64,000 nucleotides of DNA from Mesostigma viride (GCA_009746045.1 RPFO01000003.1:26001-90000), one strand, 5' to 3'; shown: positions 1 to 12,160, numbered from the stretch's first letter. A program made the numbers and translations. The notes: generated from the sequence alone by a model not told the origin.

Positions 1-1519
1 GAGGGAGGAGGGAGGGAGGGAGGAGGGAGGAGGGAGGGAGGGAGGGAGGGAGGGAGGAGGGAGGAGGAGGAGGGGGAGGAGAGGAGGGAGGAGGGAGGAG
101 GGAGGGAGGGAGGGAGCGAGGGAGGGAGGGAGGAGGGAGGGAGGGAGAGGGAGGGAGGGAGGGAGGAGGGAGGGAGGGAGGAGGAGGGAGGAGGGAGGAG
201 GGAGGAGGAGGGAGCGAGGAGGAGGGAGGGAGGGAGGGAGGGAGGGAGGGAGGAGGGAGGGAGGGAGAGGAGGGAGGGAGGGGAGGGAGGGAGGGAGGGA
301 GGGAGGGAGGGAGGGAGGAGGAGGAGAGGGAGGAGGGAGGAGGAGGAGGGTGAGGGAGGGAGGGAGGAGGGGGGAGGGAGGGAGGGAGGAGGGAGGGAGG
401 GAGGAGGAGGGAGGGAGGGAGGGAGGGAGGGAGGGAGGGAGGGAGGGAGGGAGGGAGGGAGGGAGGGAGGAGGAGGGAGGGAGGGAGGGAGGAGGGAGGA
501 GGGAGGAGGAGGGAGGGAGGAGGAAGGAGGGAGGAGGAGGGAGGGAGGAGGGAGGGAGGAGGAGGGAGGGAGGAGGGAGGGAGGGAGGGAGGAGGAGGGA
601 GGAGGGAGGGAGGGAGGAGGGAGGGAGGGAGGGAGGGAGGGAGGGAGGAGGGAGGGAGGGAGGAGGAGGGAGGGAGGGAGGGAGGAGGGAGGAGGGAGGG
701 AGGGAGGGAGGGAGGAGGAGGAGAGGAGGGGGAGGAGGGAGGAGGGGAGGAGGGAGGGAGGGAGGGAGGGAGGGAGGGAGGGGGGAGGGAGGGAGGGAGG
801 GAGGGAGGAGGGAGGGAGGAGGGGAGGGAGGAGGGAGGGAGGAGGGAGGAGGGAGGGAGGAGGGAGGGAGGAGGAGGGAGGGAGGAGGGAGGGAGGAGGA
901 GGGAGGGAGGGAGGAGAGGGGGAGGGAGGGAGGGAGGAGGGAGGAGGGAGGGAGGGAGGGAGGGAGGGAGGGAGGAGGAGGGAGGAGGGAGGGAGGGAGG
1001 GAGGGAGGGAGGGAGGGAGGGAGGGAGGGAGGAGGGAGGAGGGAGGGAGGGAGGGAGGAGGGAGGGAGGGAGGAGGAGGGAGGAGGAGGGAGGGAGGAGG
1101 GAGGGAGGAGGGAGGGAGGGAGGAGGGAGGAGGGAGGGAGGGAGGAGGGAGGGAGGGAGGAGGGAGGGAGGGAGGGGGAGGAGGGAGGAGGGAGGAGGAG
1201 GGAGGAGGGAGGAGGGAGGAGGGAGGGAGGGAGGGAGGAGGGAGGGAGGGAGGAGGGAGGGAGGAGAGGAGGGAGGGGAGGAGGAGGGAGGGAGGAGGGA
1301 GGGAGGGAGGAGGAGGGGGAGGGAGGGAGGGAGGAGGGGAGGGAGGGAGGGAGGGAGGGAGGGAGGGAGGGAGGGAGGGAGGGAGGGAGGGAGGGAGGAG
1401 GGAGGAGGGAGGGAGGAGGGAGGGAGGAGGGAGGGAGGAGGGAGGAGGAGGAGGAGGGAGGAGGAGGAGAGGGAGGGAGGGAGGGAGGAGGGAGGAGGGA
1501 GGGAGGGAGGGAGGGAGGG
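1..1519. repeat. Polypurine (GGGA/GGA)n tract
   Basis: About 1.5 kb of almost pure G and A in irregular GGGA and GGA units, with only isolated C or T bases such as those near 117 and 351. Open frames through it are translated simple repeat (Gly/Arg/Glu only) and are not genes. The tract runs off the left edge of the window. Such strands can form triplex or G-quadruplex structures, which is general knowledge and not tested here. Confidence 0.97.
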
Positions 1520-1529
1520 TATGTATGAC

Positions 1530-1776
<247 letters not shown>

Positions 1777-1885
1777 CTACGTGTATGCATGGGTGGGTGG
1801 ATACATGTGTATGTGTGTGTGGGTGGGGGGTAAGGATCGACGTGTGTGTGTGTATGTGTGTGTGTGTGTGTGCTTCTCTGCTTAG

Positions 1886-1996
1886 GCGTTGGAGCACACG
1901 CATGCACTGGAGGAAGGGGTGATGAAAACCCAGACCAACTGTCGCACCCACCCCTCCACCTTCACCAAGCGTAAGGCCAAGCGTGCCATGGGGTAG
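1886..1996 (+). CDS. Possible terminal exon of an unidentified gene
   Basis: A pyrimidine/GT-rich stretch ends in a plausible acceptor (TTAG) at 1885. It is followed by 36 sense codons and a TAG, with a basic end (TKRKAKRAMG). The next 150 bases are open in other frames with further basic residues. No family is recognised, and the upstream gene, if any, would lie beyond the microsatellites. This could equally be chance. Confidence 0.15.
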   Translation, partial: ALEHTHALEEGVMKTQTNCRTHPSTFTKRKAKRAMG

Positions 1997-2340
1997 GGTA
2001 GCGGACGCAAGTCACCAACGTCAGGGTGCTCACCAGGCTGGTGGATGAGAAGATGGGGGCAGGCCCCTGTCAGATGCAGAGAAGAAGAAAAGGAAAAGGA
2101 TGCAGCAGGGCCGTGAGAACGTGCCCCCGGGTGTGGCATTAGCCACTATATAGCTAGCTAGCTGGCTAGAGGTGTGTTATTAATGCATTGTACTGTAGGC
2201 ATGTGCCCCCAAGTATGCCTTCCTGCATTGTAAATATGATGCATAATGTAATGATGTGTTGTTTGGAACCTTCTGTACACCAAGGTGGAATGATTGCCAT
2301 GAAACCCTTGTAAGAACAATAGAAAGCTGCTTTTTCTGTG

Positions 2341-3050
2341 GTATTTATGCTAGCATCTGTCACCAATTTGTCATCCAACCAGCCTGAAACTTTGTGGGCA
2401 TGCTGCATGGGATGTGTTTAGAACATGTGCAAAGTTCCAGGCCCAACTGAGTTCATTTGGTGTCATTATGTATGCATATGTGTGATAAAACCCTTAAAAA
2501 ACCATGAAAAACTGCATTTTTTGGGTATTTATGCTAGCATTTGTCACCAATTTGTCATCCAACCAGCCTGAAACTTTGTGGGCATGCTGCATGGGATGTG
2601 TTTAGAACATGTGCAAAGTTCCAGGCCCAACTGAGTTCATTTGGTGTCATTATGTATGCATATGTGTGATAAAACCCTTAAAAAACCATGAAAAACTGCA
2701 TTTTTTGGGTATTTATGCTAGCATTTGTCACCAATTTGTCATCCAACCAGCCTGAAACTTTGTGGGCATGCTGCATGGGATGTGTTTAGAACATGTGCAA
2801 AGTTCCAGGCCCAACTGCTCGTTCATTTGGTGTCATTATGTATGCATATGTGTGATAAAACCCTTAAAAAACCATGAAAAACTGCATTTTTTGGGTATTT
2901 ATGCTAGCATTTGTCACCAATTTGTCATCCAACCAGCCTGAAACTTTGTGGGCATGCTGCATGGGATGTGTTTAGAACATGTGCAAAGTTCCAGGCCCAA
3001 CTGAGTTCATTTGATGTCATTATATATGCATACATGCCAGAAAGTGCTGA
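2341..3050. repeat. Tandem repeat, ~184-bp unit, four copies
   Basis: Copies start at 2341, 2525, 2709 and 2895, giving spacings of 184, 184 and 186. The 186-bp spacing reflects a 2-base insertion near 2818. Units are nearly identical in the middle and diverge at both outer ends, as expected for a short array grown by unequal exchange. Each unit has a T-rich segment, an A-rich segment and a GC-poor core. No coding potential is seen. Confidence 0.95.
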
Positions 3051-3060
3051 AAATACGGTA

Positions 3061-3694
3061 TTTTTTGCTAGCAAATGTCACCATGTTACCATGGTGCCGA
3101 CTCCCAAAAAATTTTTTGACCACATGGCATCATAAGATATCTGATTAGGTACCTTGGTGCCAAATTTGAGGCCAAACTGACTATTAGCCTATCTTGAAAT
3201 AATTACCAGGGAACCAAAACGCGTTTTTGGATTGATGTGTTAGAGAGGCTGGGCAGAGGTCGGTAGAAATAAGTGGAAAACAGGCAGAAACTAGGTAGAA
3301 ACACGTGCGATATACTTACGCCTGCAAGCACTATTAAGCCGGTGGCAGACTAGGCCGTTTCCAGGAAATACAGCATACTGTAGCAATAGCCACGGTCAAG
3401 CCTTACGCTATTTGCAGGCACCATCATGCCCGGAGCTACCCAATAAACTAGTCTGCACAAATATCGGTTTAGCCGAGAGTTCGGGCGCGTTCGGAATGAA
3501 TAAACAAGTCGAAACACTGAATACCAAGCATGGTGCCTCAGCAGACCCGAGTCTTGCCGCAATAATATGTATGCCGGTTTCCAGGGTTTCCGCATGAAAG
3601 TTGGGTGAGAAACTGGAAAAATCTACGTTTCCTTTGCCCCAGTACCTCAACAAACTCGTAGAAACCTAACTATCAACCTTTGAACGCATCATCA
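3061..3694. other. Non-coding stretch left of the LINE nest
   Basis: No recognisable gene. Around 3245-3300 there are short repeats of a GGTAGAAA/GGCAGAAA type. The right end carries the 12-bp target duplication AACGCATCATCA (3683-3694) of the adjoining LINE. Confidence 0.6.
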
Positions 3695-4107
3695 GGGCAT
3701 GCCTCGCATTTCGGACGAGATTAGACAGCGTAGGATAGCATTCGTAGGACATCTTGCTCGCACCAGCCAGGTAGACACCGACCTCGGTACGGCCGGCCCC
3801 CAGCGGCTTGGCCAGCCAGGGCGGCATATCCTGACCTGCCCTGGCCCCAAGGACATACCTAAGACGGTAGAATGAAGACGGTAGAATGAATGCGACGGAT
3901 GGATGCGACGGTGTGGCGAGCTATGGATGCCGAGAATGCTCATAACTTTCACATCCGGGCATGAAATTTGGTCGGGTAAATTGCAGTAGATGCGTCTTTT
4001 GATGACGAACACGATGATATAATTTTCAGCCGCCATCGCCCAAGATTTAGCGCAATATCAAAAAACGCAGCACAGGCAGGGTTCGTATTTTTTTCCCGGA
4101 ACCAGCT

Positions 4108-5443
4108 ATGGCAGAAACTCCGTCAACCGCCTCCCATACTCTCTCCGAGGGGGAGGCTTCAGCGCCCAACACGATTACGCAACTAATTGCAGATGCGGAA
4201 ACCATTGCGACGCAGCCCCGGGCCAGCGAGGCCGCCATTACCGCCTCCTCCAAGCGGATTTGCGTCAACCCACCCGACGAGATGGATCGCCAGGTCCCTT
4301 TGCCATCGTCTTCCAAAGACACCCCCATTGACGACGCCATCGACGACGACGACGACGACGCTAACGACGCTGAGTTCGACCCAGCATCCTTCATGCCTGG
4401 CAGGTTGTCGACGAGCGCAGTTCTTTTCGCTTACCGCCGAGCAGGCGCAGGCTATCCTGCGCCACCTGCACGACCCGGCAAGGAGATACATTTTCCTTAC
4501 GCGTCTGGCGGGACCATTCCAGTGGACGACATCGACGACTTGGACGAGCCACAGCTTCGACTTTCTGTTTTCTTGAGCCACGCGCAGGCCCCTTGCCTCC
4601 GGGCACTCTTTGCCGCTTTCAAGGACGCCGATCACGGCACCGCCAACACCCCCGATGCTTCCCCGGAAGCAGCAGACCTGCACAAGCTCAATAAGAAAGT
4701 CGCAGACATGGCTGCCCAACTCGGCACCTTGTCCACCGCTATCCGTCAAGACACTGCCGAGCTCCGCTCCAGCATTGCCGAGGTCAAGGCCGCCCTGACC
4801 AGCCCGCCCCAACCAGCCGCCCCCGCACCGGCCACCAGCTACGCTAACATGGTCAAACAGACGGACATTGCCAACCTGATGGAGGATGCCGCACGCAGGG
4901 GGGCTGCAGCCCACAAGACTGCTATCGAGGAGGACCTGCGCTCACGCAGTATAGTGGTCCGGTATTTCCAGGTCGCACAGCAGCCTGAAACGGACCTGAT
5001 GCTAGCGCAACGCCTGTACCACAGCCTCATCGTGGGCAGGCTGCAACTGGGCAACGAACGCATCCGCATTGAGTCGGCAGCCTGGATGGCGGGCCAGCCT
5101 GGCCCCATCCGGGTGACCTTTGCGAATGTGGCCAGCAAGGTGAAGGTACTCCAGGCCCGCAAGCTCCTAGGCGGGAAGAACGCGCCGAGCCTCGACGACC
5201 TCCTCTCACCGGCCCAGCTAGTCATCAAGAATGGTCTGCTGGGCAGCGACGTGGCGATCAAGGCCAAGCGGGAGCCAGAAGGTCTACGTCCGCCTCGTCC
5301 ACGACACCCCCGTGCTATTCATCAACGGCCAGCGCACGGAGGCGCAGGCTCCGAACAAGCGGCACAAGTCGGGCCGTCCCAGGCCCGCCCCAGCTGCGTC
5401 ATCATCGTCTACGCACGTCCCGGGTATGGATGGCGCCCGGTAA
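4108..5443 (+). CDS. LINE ORF1 protein, frameshifted near the end
   Basis: Predicted RNA-binding ORF1 protein of the full-length LINE. The N-terminal third is acidic and low complexity (a run of Asp at about residues 74-82). A coiled-coil-like stretch follows (around LHKLNKKVADMAAQ). A C-terminal RRM-like region then runs from RSIVVRYF through SLDDLLSPAQ, a pattern shared with the other ORF1 copies here. At about 5262-5280 the sensible frame changes by one base: the original frame turns into Pro/Arg/His-rich sequence, while the other frame gives VYVRLVHDTP and LFINGQRT and stops at 5441-5443. The first ATG at 4108 follows the conserved 5' UTR closely. Confidence 0.8.
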
Positions 5444-5478
5444 GGGCACACCCTCGCGGCCTCGCGGTACAATAGGCT

Positions 5479-8400
5479 TTGGGCACAGCCTTTATAAACA
5501 AGCCCCTTTCCATCCTCATGTCGCACCGTGCGAGCATGATCAGGATGCAAGGTCGCCAGGCACGCCACGGTCAACCTTCCCGCCAATTTACCAGCCTTAC
5601 ACGCCTCCTAGCCCGCCTTGAGCGGGATGAGGCCCAGTCGACACGCCGGCGACCCCAGCCAGGACGGAGACGACGCATATCCGTCCTGAAAGAAAGCCTC
5701 CATGCGTTGACAAGCATTAACCCCAATCGCCACCCCCCCCCCCCCCCCCCCCCCACCCCCACCCCCACCTCCAGCACTACCCTTCTCCACCCCCACCCCC
5801 ACCCCCCCGCTAATAGGGCAACGGCCCATTCTTGGTATTGCAAGTTTTAACGTGCGCACCCTCCCTGCAGATCCTTCTACGAGCGGCGGCACCCCAGCAC
5901 GCCAACGCGTCGACGAGCTGATCGCCCTGTGCGCCGACAACAAGATCGCTGTTCTTGGAGTCCAGGAGCACCGACGCACCGTTGACCCTCAGCACGCGGT
6001 CAACGGTCTGCTGGTCGACGACCTGCGTGCAGGCTGGCGGTTCCACTATGGTGGCGGCGACGCGCCGGGCCAAGGTGGTGTGGGCCTCTTGTGCTCGCCG
6101 GCAGCATCAGAGCAGCTCCAGTCCATCGTGCTGCGGTCCCCGCGTGTGCTAGTGGCCACTTTTTCGGCCACTGAGGGCCATTCACACCACACGCTAACCG
6201 TTATCGTGGGATATGCACCACATGCGGGTCGAGCTCAGGCGGAACGTGAGGCCTTCTTCGACGCCCTCAAGGAGGAGGAGGCCAACATCCCAGCTCGGCA
6301 CTTCCTGGTTATGCTGCTCGACGCCAACGCCACGCTGCCAGTTGGCACTGGGGGCGCTCAGTATTCCCCAACCAACACGACAGCCAACGGTAACACGCCT
6401 TTATTTGCGAATCTGCTGGCAGAATCTGCGCTGGTTGCATGCAATGCTTCTTTCGCACGCCCCGCTGAGCAGCTGGCCACCTTTTTTGGGCCGTCGGATC
6501 GGGTGGTGTGCCTTGATTATGTCTGCGTACGTCGGGCTCAGCGCCCCTCAGTTGTCGATGCTCGCGTCCTGCAAGATTCTGTCAGCACGGTGGAATCTGA
6601 TCATCGTCTCGTGCTCGCTCGCATCAGATTGCGGTTTCCTGGGGTGAAACCGTCGCGACAGCTGGCACCTCAGCCAGATCTGAAAGTGCTCCGGATTGTG
6701 CTGAAGGATGCCGACAAGATGTCAGCAGAAGAGCAGGCCGCTATGTCGCACAGGGATGATTTCCTGGCCGTATTCGACGCCGGGGGCAGCCGACAGCAGT
6801 TACACGCCATTCCGCCGCCGGGGGATATTTCAGTGATCCTCCGTGGTGTCGCCGCCAAGTATCGCCTGGCTGCCCGCACCCTCCCCACCTTGCCTCCGCG
6901 TCGGCAGCTTGCTGTCCACCGTCACGCACCGACAGTGGTCGCCGCCAGGCAGATGCTCCGCCGCAACAGAGATCCGCTCGCCAAACCTGGGCTGCAAGCA
7001 GCTCTGAGGGCCGCCTACGAGCAGGCTGAGAAGGCAGATGCTCAGCAGATGGTCAAGGACCTGCGCAGCTGCCAGCAGAAGCACGACGGCAAGGGGGCCT
7101 GGTTCTGGTACAAGCGCCTCGGGCACCCGGACGGCCTCGGCCGGCCCCACCGCCACGACGTCCCCGGCGCCCCAGCCAAGCGGCTTCGTACCTGGGCCAC
7201 GGCCACGGCCGAGGTCGTGGGGACAGCTGCGCCGCCCCCACCCCTGCTCCCAGCCGCCGCCGCCCGCCCGGCCGCCCTGGCCGGCCCCGCAGGGCCCCCG
7301 GCCCCGCCTAGGTCAGCGGCGGACTACCTAGTCCCCCCGCTGGTCGGCCCACTTGGCGACCCGTCTGACATGCCTCCTTTCACCTCTCGCGAGGTCACGG
7401 AGGCGGTCCAGCGCCTGCGTTATGACGCAGCCACCGGCTCTGACGAGATTCCGGCCGCAGTTGTAAAACTTGCAGCCGAATTCGAGGACACAGGTGTTAT
7501 GCTGCTCTTCCGGGACATCTGCAACCGCCTTCTGCTGTCGTCGCAACCACCTCCAGCGGCCTGGCAACACAGTTTTCGCACGATGCTGTACAAGAACAAG
7601 GGGTCGCCTGCCGACCCCGGCAACTACAGAGGGGTGTGCATTCAAAGTGCCCCCCTCAAGCTTCTTATGCGGCTCATCCTGAACCGCCTGCGCACGGCCC
7701 TGGACGGTCACCTCAGCGAGACTCAGCACGGCTTCCGTTCAGGTCGCAACACAGTACAGGCGCTCTTCGCTACTCGCCGACTGGTGGAGGAACTGCAACG
7801 CCTTCAGCCTGGTGAGTCCCCTTTGCACCTTGTGCTGGTGGACTTCATCAAAGCCTTCGATTCGGTTTTCTGGCCTGCGCTTTGGGACATCCTCGAGTTG
7901 TTCCGGATCCCCCGCCCCCTGATTGCTGTCATCCGCAACCTGTATGAAGGGTCCACCACTTCGGTGCGCACTTCTTACGGGACCACGCCCCCATGCCCTT
8001 TACAGAAGGGTGTGTGGCAGGGCTGCGTGCTGTCGCCCTACCTGTTCATTATTGTTGTCGAATACGTAATGATTCAGGCGCGCAAGCGATTTGCCCGCAT
8101 CGTGGGCAGGGAACCAGGAGTGCAGGTTGCTAACAAATTCTGGCATGGCGGTGCGGACACGGAGATTCGGCTAGCAGACATCATTTACGCAGACGACACC
8201 ACCCTCTTTGAGGACACTGAGCACGTGCAGACATGGCTTGACTGCCTGGCTCTCGAGGCCCGTGCAGTGGGGCTTGAGGTCAGCAAGAAGACAGAGGCCC
8301 TGGCGGTTGGGCTCACCACCTCAGCGCCGCCCCTCTATCTCCTAGACGGCTCTCGAGTCCTGTATCGGGACCGCGTTAAGCTGCTGGGCAGCCTGCTCCC

Positions 8401-9004
8401 TAGCTGCGAGGTGGATGTGGACCACCGCATCTCCCTCGCCTGGCACGCTTTACGCCAGTACCGGGCCCTATGGCGCAAGCCCCTGGGCAAGATCGAGAAA
8501 CAGGACCTGTTCAAGGTCCTCGTCCTTCCTGTTCTCACGTATGGCGCCGAGACGTGGACCCTCACCGCCGACCTGGCCCGCAAGCTGGACGGCGCAGTCA
8601 CCAGCATGCTGCGTTCCATTTTCAGAGTAGGATATGCTGCTCATGTCCGCAATGAGGACCTGTACCAGGGCATGCCCTATATCACCAGAAGCAACGCCGC
8701 CTGCAGCTAGTAGGGCACCTAGCTCGCACCAACCAGGTAGACACCTCACGTGGCCCCCCCGCAGGACTGCGACCAGCCCAGCCTGGCCGACACCTCCTGA
8801 CGTGGGCTGGGCCCAGTGACGTTAGACGCCGCAAGGCCCGCACCTTCAAAGAACAGCTAGTAGAGGACATGGGGGGCCTAGGCCTCTCCGTGATTTGGAA
8901 GAAGATGATGGACAAGGCCAAGTGGGCCCAGGTCATAGAGGACAACGAGCCCCCCCCAGTGGGGAAGCGCCCGCGTGTGCAATCCCGCGGGAGGCACGCT
9001 AGAT
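5479..9004 (+). pseudogene. LINE ORF2: APE endonuclease plus reverse transcriptase, broken
   Basis: The endonuclease starts at about 5834 (GIASFNVRT), with a catalytic Glu in GVQEHRR, a DANAT motif and SDHRLV at about 6597. The reverse transcriptase has motif A VDFIKAFD (about 7840), motif B WQGCVLSP and the catalytic YADD (about 8184-8195). A C-terminal part (VLTYGAETWTLT) follows. The frame holding these domains has no ATG near its start. An upstream frame from the ATG at 5479 would join it through the C22 run at 5733-5754 if that run had a different length. A second break at about 8687 deletes around ten bases relative to the copy at 25410, after which the frame continues to TAG at 9002-9004. 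It would act in target-primed reverse transcription. Confidence 0.88.
5733..5754. repeat. C22 homopolymer before the ORF2 endonuclease
   Basis: A run of 22 C, followed by CCCCCA repeats to about 5807. It sits between an ATG-initiated frame and the frame that encodes the endonuclease, so its length decides whether ORF2 has a start codon. The run may be misassembled or may vary in length. Confidence 0.9.
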
Positions 9005-9150
9005 AGCTCCCCCTAGGGCAGCGTGCGGCTGCCTAGATAGATGATGTAGTTAGAATGTTGTTAGATAGATGTAGTATGTAGCCAATGTAGATAGATTAGA
9101 CCGGTAGGAATGTGTGCGCCCATCCATCCACTCATTGGGGTTAATGCTCC

Positions 9151-9171
9151 GTGACTCCCCAACGGGAGCAC
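9151..9171 (+). other. LINE 3'-terminal hairpin (GTG/CAC type)
   Basis: Stem GTG..CTCCC, loop CAAC, stem GGGAG..CAC, directly before the (TAAT)n tail. Identical at 25883-25903 and present in inverse orientation near 59490, 60350 and 62270. It is the likely RT recognition structure, by analogy with other stringent LINEs (inference). Confidence 0.8.
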
Positions 9172-9699
9172 GAGTCTAATTAATTAATTAATTAAGACGG
9201 TAGGCAAACATGTCACGACCTACCCACAGCAGTTGCTGGCTGACCTAGTGGCCCCAGCCCCGTTTGAACATCGCATTCACTCCCTCTCTCTTGCTTGGAC
9301 TGCTATGCAGGACAAGAAGAGGTGGAAGACCATTGTCCAGGCTCATACGCCCGCCCCTGTGGGCAAGCCCCCTCGGACCCCCAAGCGGAAGGGGCGCTTT
9401 GCTGAGTAGAATTTAGGTAGGGTTTTCTAGATTAGATTAGACTAGAGTCAGTAGATTAGTTCGGTTTCGCGGCTTTGCCCCCCTCCATCCATCCAAGGGA
9501 ATATGTGCTACATGATCTCCCAAAGGAGTCATGTTATAATTTAATTTAATTTTAATTTAACGCATCATCATGGTCGTGCCACCCAACAGCCACTGAAATT
9601 CGCGCGAAAACTGGCGAGATCTACCTAGTGCCGCCATCGCCGTCGTCTTCACCTTCGTCCCGCGAAAATGCCTGATTTCAGTGGTACATATTTGTTTGC

Positions 9700-10361
9700 C
9701 TCGTCCTCACGGTGCTCACGTATGGCGCCGAGGCCTGGACACTCACACCCAAACTGGCAGCTCGGCTCGACGGCACAGTTTACAGGATGCTCCGGCAGGT
9801 CCTTAACGTAGGTTTTTCCGAGCGTCCGTCATCAGAGTCTTTGTATCATGGCATGCCTCGTGTTTCGGACGAGATTAGGCAGCGTAGGATAGCATTTGTA
9901 GGACACCTTGCCCGCACTAGCCAGGTCGACACCACCCTTGGTCTGGCCGGCCCCCAGCGGCTTGGCCAGCCAGGGCGGCATATTCTGACCTGGCCTGGCC
10001 CCGCGGACATTCCCAAAAGGGTAGGGAAACCTGTCACCAACTACGTTCAGATGTTGCTGGACGACCTAGTGGTCCCAGCCCCGTTTGAGCACCGCATACA
10101 CTCTCTCTCCCGTCTTTGGACTGTCATGCAGGACAAGACGCGGTGGAAGAAGATTGTCAAGGCGCACACGCCCGACCCTGTGGGCAAGCCACCTCCCCCC
10201 AAGCGGAGGAGGCGTTTTGATGAGTAGTGTAGTTAGGATTTTCTAGATAGCCTAGCGTTAGTATAGTTCGATCACGCGGCTTCCTCCACCCCATCCATCA
10301 TGGAATATGTGCTACATGACCTCCCCACGGAGGCATGTTATAATTTAATTTTTTAATTTTA
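9700..10361 (+). mobile_element. 5'-truncated LINE copy with 12-bp TSD
   Basis: Encodes the last 171 residues of ORF2 (9712-10227, LTYGAEAWTLTP to RRRRFDE and stop). A 3' UTR, a hairpin at 10315-10337 and a TTTAA-type tail follow. The TSD ATATTTGTTTGC lies at 9688-9699 and 10362-10373. It is a second LINE type, distinct from the full-length copy in its C-terminus and 3' end (closing pair C-G, GGAGG/CCTCC). The ORF is intact, so the copy is fairly young. Confidence 0.93.
10315..10337 (+). other. LINE 3'-terminal hairpin (CCTCC/GGAGG type)
   Basis: CAT and ATG form the outer pairs, CCTCC and GGAGG the inner stem, and the loop is CCAC. A TTATAATTTAATT tail follows directly. See the covariation finding. 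Confidence 0.75.
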
Positions 10362-10373
10362 ATATTTGTTTGC

Positions 10374-12160
10374 AGCTGTCACAAAAAAAGTCCCCAAAAT
10401 ACCAGGATTTTTTCTTGAGTTCTATGGGATGTAAGGAGGCAGTCCGCCGAGTTTCAGACCGAAAATCTCGTATCTACTGTGTCTGCCACGTGTCAGATTA
10501 CAACGCGATACATCGCGTTCTAACCCTACAACGCGCGATACGTCGCGTTGTAAAAAAACACGGGTTAAGGATAGAGCATTAAAATTTATGCTAGTTGTCT
10601 CTATGGGGGCAATCGGGAATGGCTAGCATGGCAATCAAGGGGACGTGGCGCGGCGAATATGTATCACCAGGGTGCACTTCCAGAAATTTCATTGAACATA
10701 ATACCGCAAACAGACCACTTCATCAGGGACCTTGCAATCACTAATGCAACGCTCCATGATAATAGCTGAGCTAACTTGAATCCATGCAACAACAAGACTG
10801 AGATTACGCGTCACAGCCAAACAGAGAGCAACAAGCCCGGGTCCCCCGGGGTTGCCCTCCCGGAACGTTGCACCGCAACCAACAACTCGCTGGCATACCT
10901 ACCAATATTCACAGCCACCAAATCTTGGCGTGCCATGATCAAGGCATGCCTTATCATTCTGTTGCTGGTATAAGTTACTCATGAGAGCCGGCCAGCCACA
11001 TTTACTGTAAGCCTCATTCGCTTTACCCCCATTCCAGCTACCTCCCCAGCTACACTTTGGGTTTCCCTATGCTCCCAAATCTTGGGAACGAATCGCACTC
11101 TTCATAATCAGATACTACATCTGCCGGCGGAGAAGCATAGGCGGACAGCCGCATACATCTAGCTTGCAGCAAACTGCTGTCGACCTCAAGTAAGCAACCA
11201 TGCAGTCCATGCCTGCATGTTGCAGCACGTCTCCTTCACAAACACCCCGCCACATTTCCTTGATAGCAGCCAACCGCGCTGCTTCAAGACTTGCTACCCT
11301 TCCCGCGTTCTCCCAAGCACATGCCCATGCCAGTCCAGCCCATACAGGCAGCAGCTTGGACGTCTAGACTTCCCCCACCACAGACAGTCTAGACTTCCCC
11401 TTTATTTCTTATCTACCCGCACAAGGGCGCCGTCTGCCAGGAGGCAACGTTGGCATCATGGGGTCGCTGAACGAACCAATGCTACGTGGAAATCCGGCCC
11501 CGAACAGGAGTGTCCCAGTGTCTCAGCGGGCCATTGGGCCATCTCATCCCACCCTCTTGATCCGTCCGAAAATCAACTGGCCCGTGCAGAGGACTTTGCC
11601 CAGGCAGCCTTCCAGGGGATGAAAACTCTCGAGGAAGCCCGGGTGGGTCCCGCAAAGGTGCGCAACTCCTGGCGCTGATGTCCGTCGGACATCCTTCACC
11701 TCTCCTGCAGGGCTGTCTGGCCCTCAACGGACCAGAGGCCCCCGTATGCATGCCCTGGGCCAGCCCTACTGAGAACCCCGTCACTGCCATTGACGAGTCA
11801 TGCTATCGTCGCTACCTCGCCCCTACCGTCACTGCCTGTAAATGCGGCGGGGATGGGCCAACAGGCGCGCCACATAGAGCATGCCTCTGCTATCCATGGA
11901 TCGTGCCTCTACTACCCATGAAGCCCAAAGTACACTGAGGATAAGTGCACAGCCTTGTGGAAGTCACCACAGCCGTGGTGGCGTCGAATCCTACACGGGG
12001 CACGCTGCGCACCCTACGGCTGCGCAAGGCACACGCTGCTCTCATCCGCAGCACGTATACTCTAGGTCCATGGACAGAGCTCGTTCATCCGCCGCATGCC
12101 CATCCATCCTAGGAGCAGCATCCTACCCTCGTCCAGATGCCCTTGATGGCGGTGGCGCCT
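10374..12160. other. Intergenic region downstream of PRPP synthetase
   Basis: No gene recognised. 10502-10551 holds two adjacent perfect 8-bp-arm inverted repeats built on AACGCGAT and ACAACGCG. The part from about 11200 is GC-rich and open in several frames without any recognisable product. It should contain the 3' UTR of the minus-strand gene that ends at 12161. Confidence 0.5.

Larger units (their letters stand above)
3871..9192 (+). mobile_element. Full-length two-ORF LINE (non-LTR retrotransposon)
   Basis: About 5.3 kb, comprising a 5' UTR (3871-4107), ORF1, ORF2, a 3' UTR, a terminal hairpin at 9151-9171 and a (TAAT)n tail to 9192. It is flanked by the 11-bp TSD TAAGACGGTAG. The 5' UTR block around 3930-4050 recurs at the start of the elements at 22430, 25378 (minus), 30500 and 37850, so it is a true 5' end. 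The motif AAGACGGTAGAATG is repeated at the 5' junction. The copy looks inactive: ORF1 and ORF2 both carry frame breaks. ORF2 has an APE-type endonuclease and a reverse transcriptase. The clade is not resolved by eye. Confidence 0.92.
3695..9558 (+). mobile_element. 5'-truncated LINE, split by a later full-length LINE
   Basis: 3695-3870 encodes the end of an ORF2 protein (region around IAFVGHLARTSQ). 9193-9533 continues the same protein and its 3' UTR, ending in a hairpin (9511-9533) and a TTTAA-type tail to 9558. The outer 12-bp TSD AACGCATCATCA occurs at 3683-3694 and 9559-9570. The inner break is marked by a second duplication, TAAGACGGTAG, at 3860-3870 and 9193-9203. Removing 3871-9203 rejoins the protein in line with the related copy at 9700-10361. 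Confidence 0.9.

Noticed and set aside
1886-2150. Possible SRP54/Ffh C-terminal exon
   Set aside because: A short resemblance (RAMG then GSGRK) needs a stop read through and a frame change; not enough to name a gene.
9193-9203. (TTAA)n at LINE ends as TTAA-transposon target duplications
   Set aside because: These are LINE 3' tails next to the hairpin, with separate 10-13-bp TSDs outside them; only the two 1.7-kb elements have true TIRs at TTAA.
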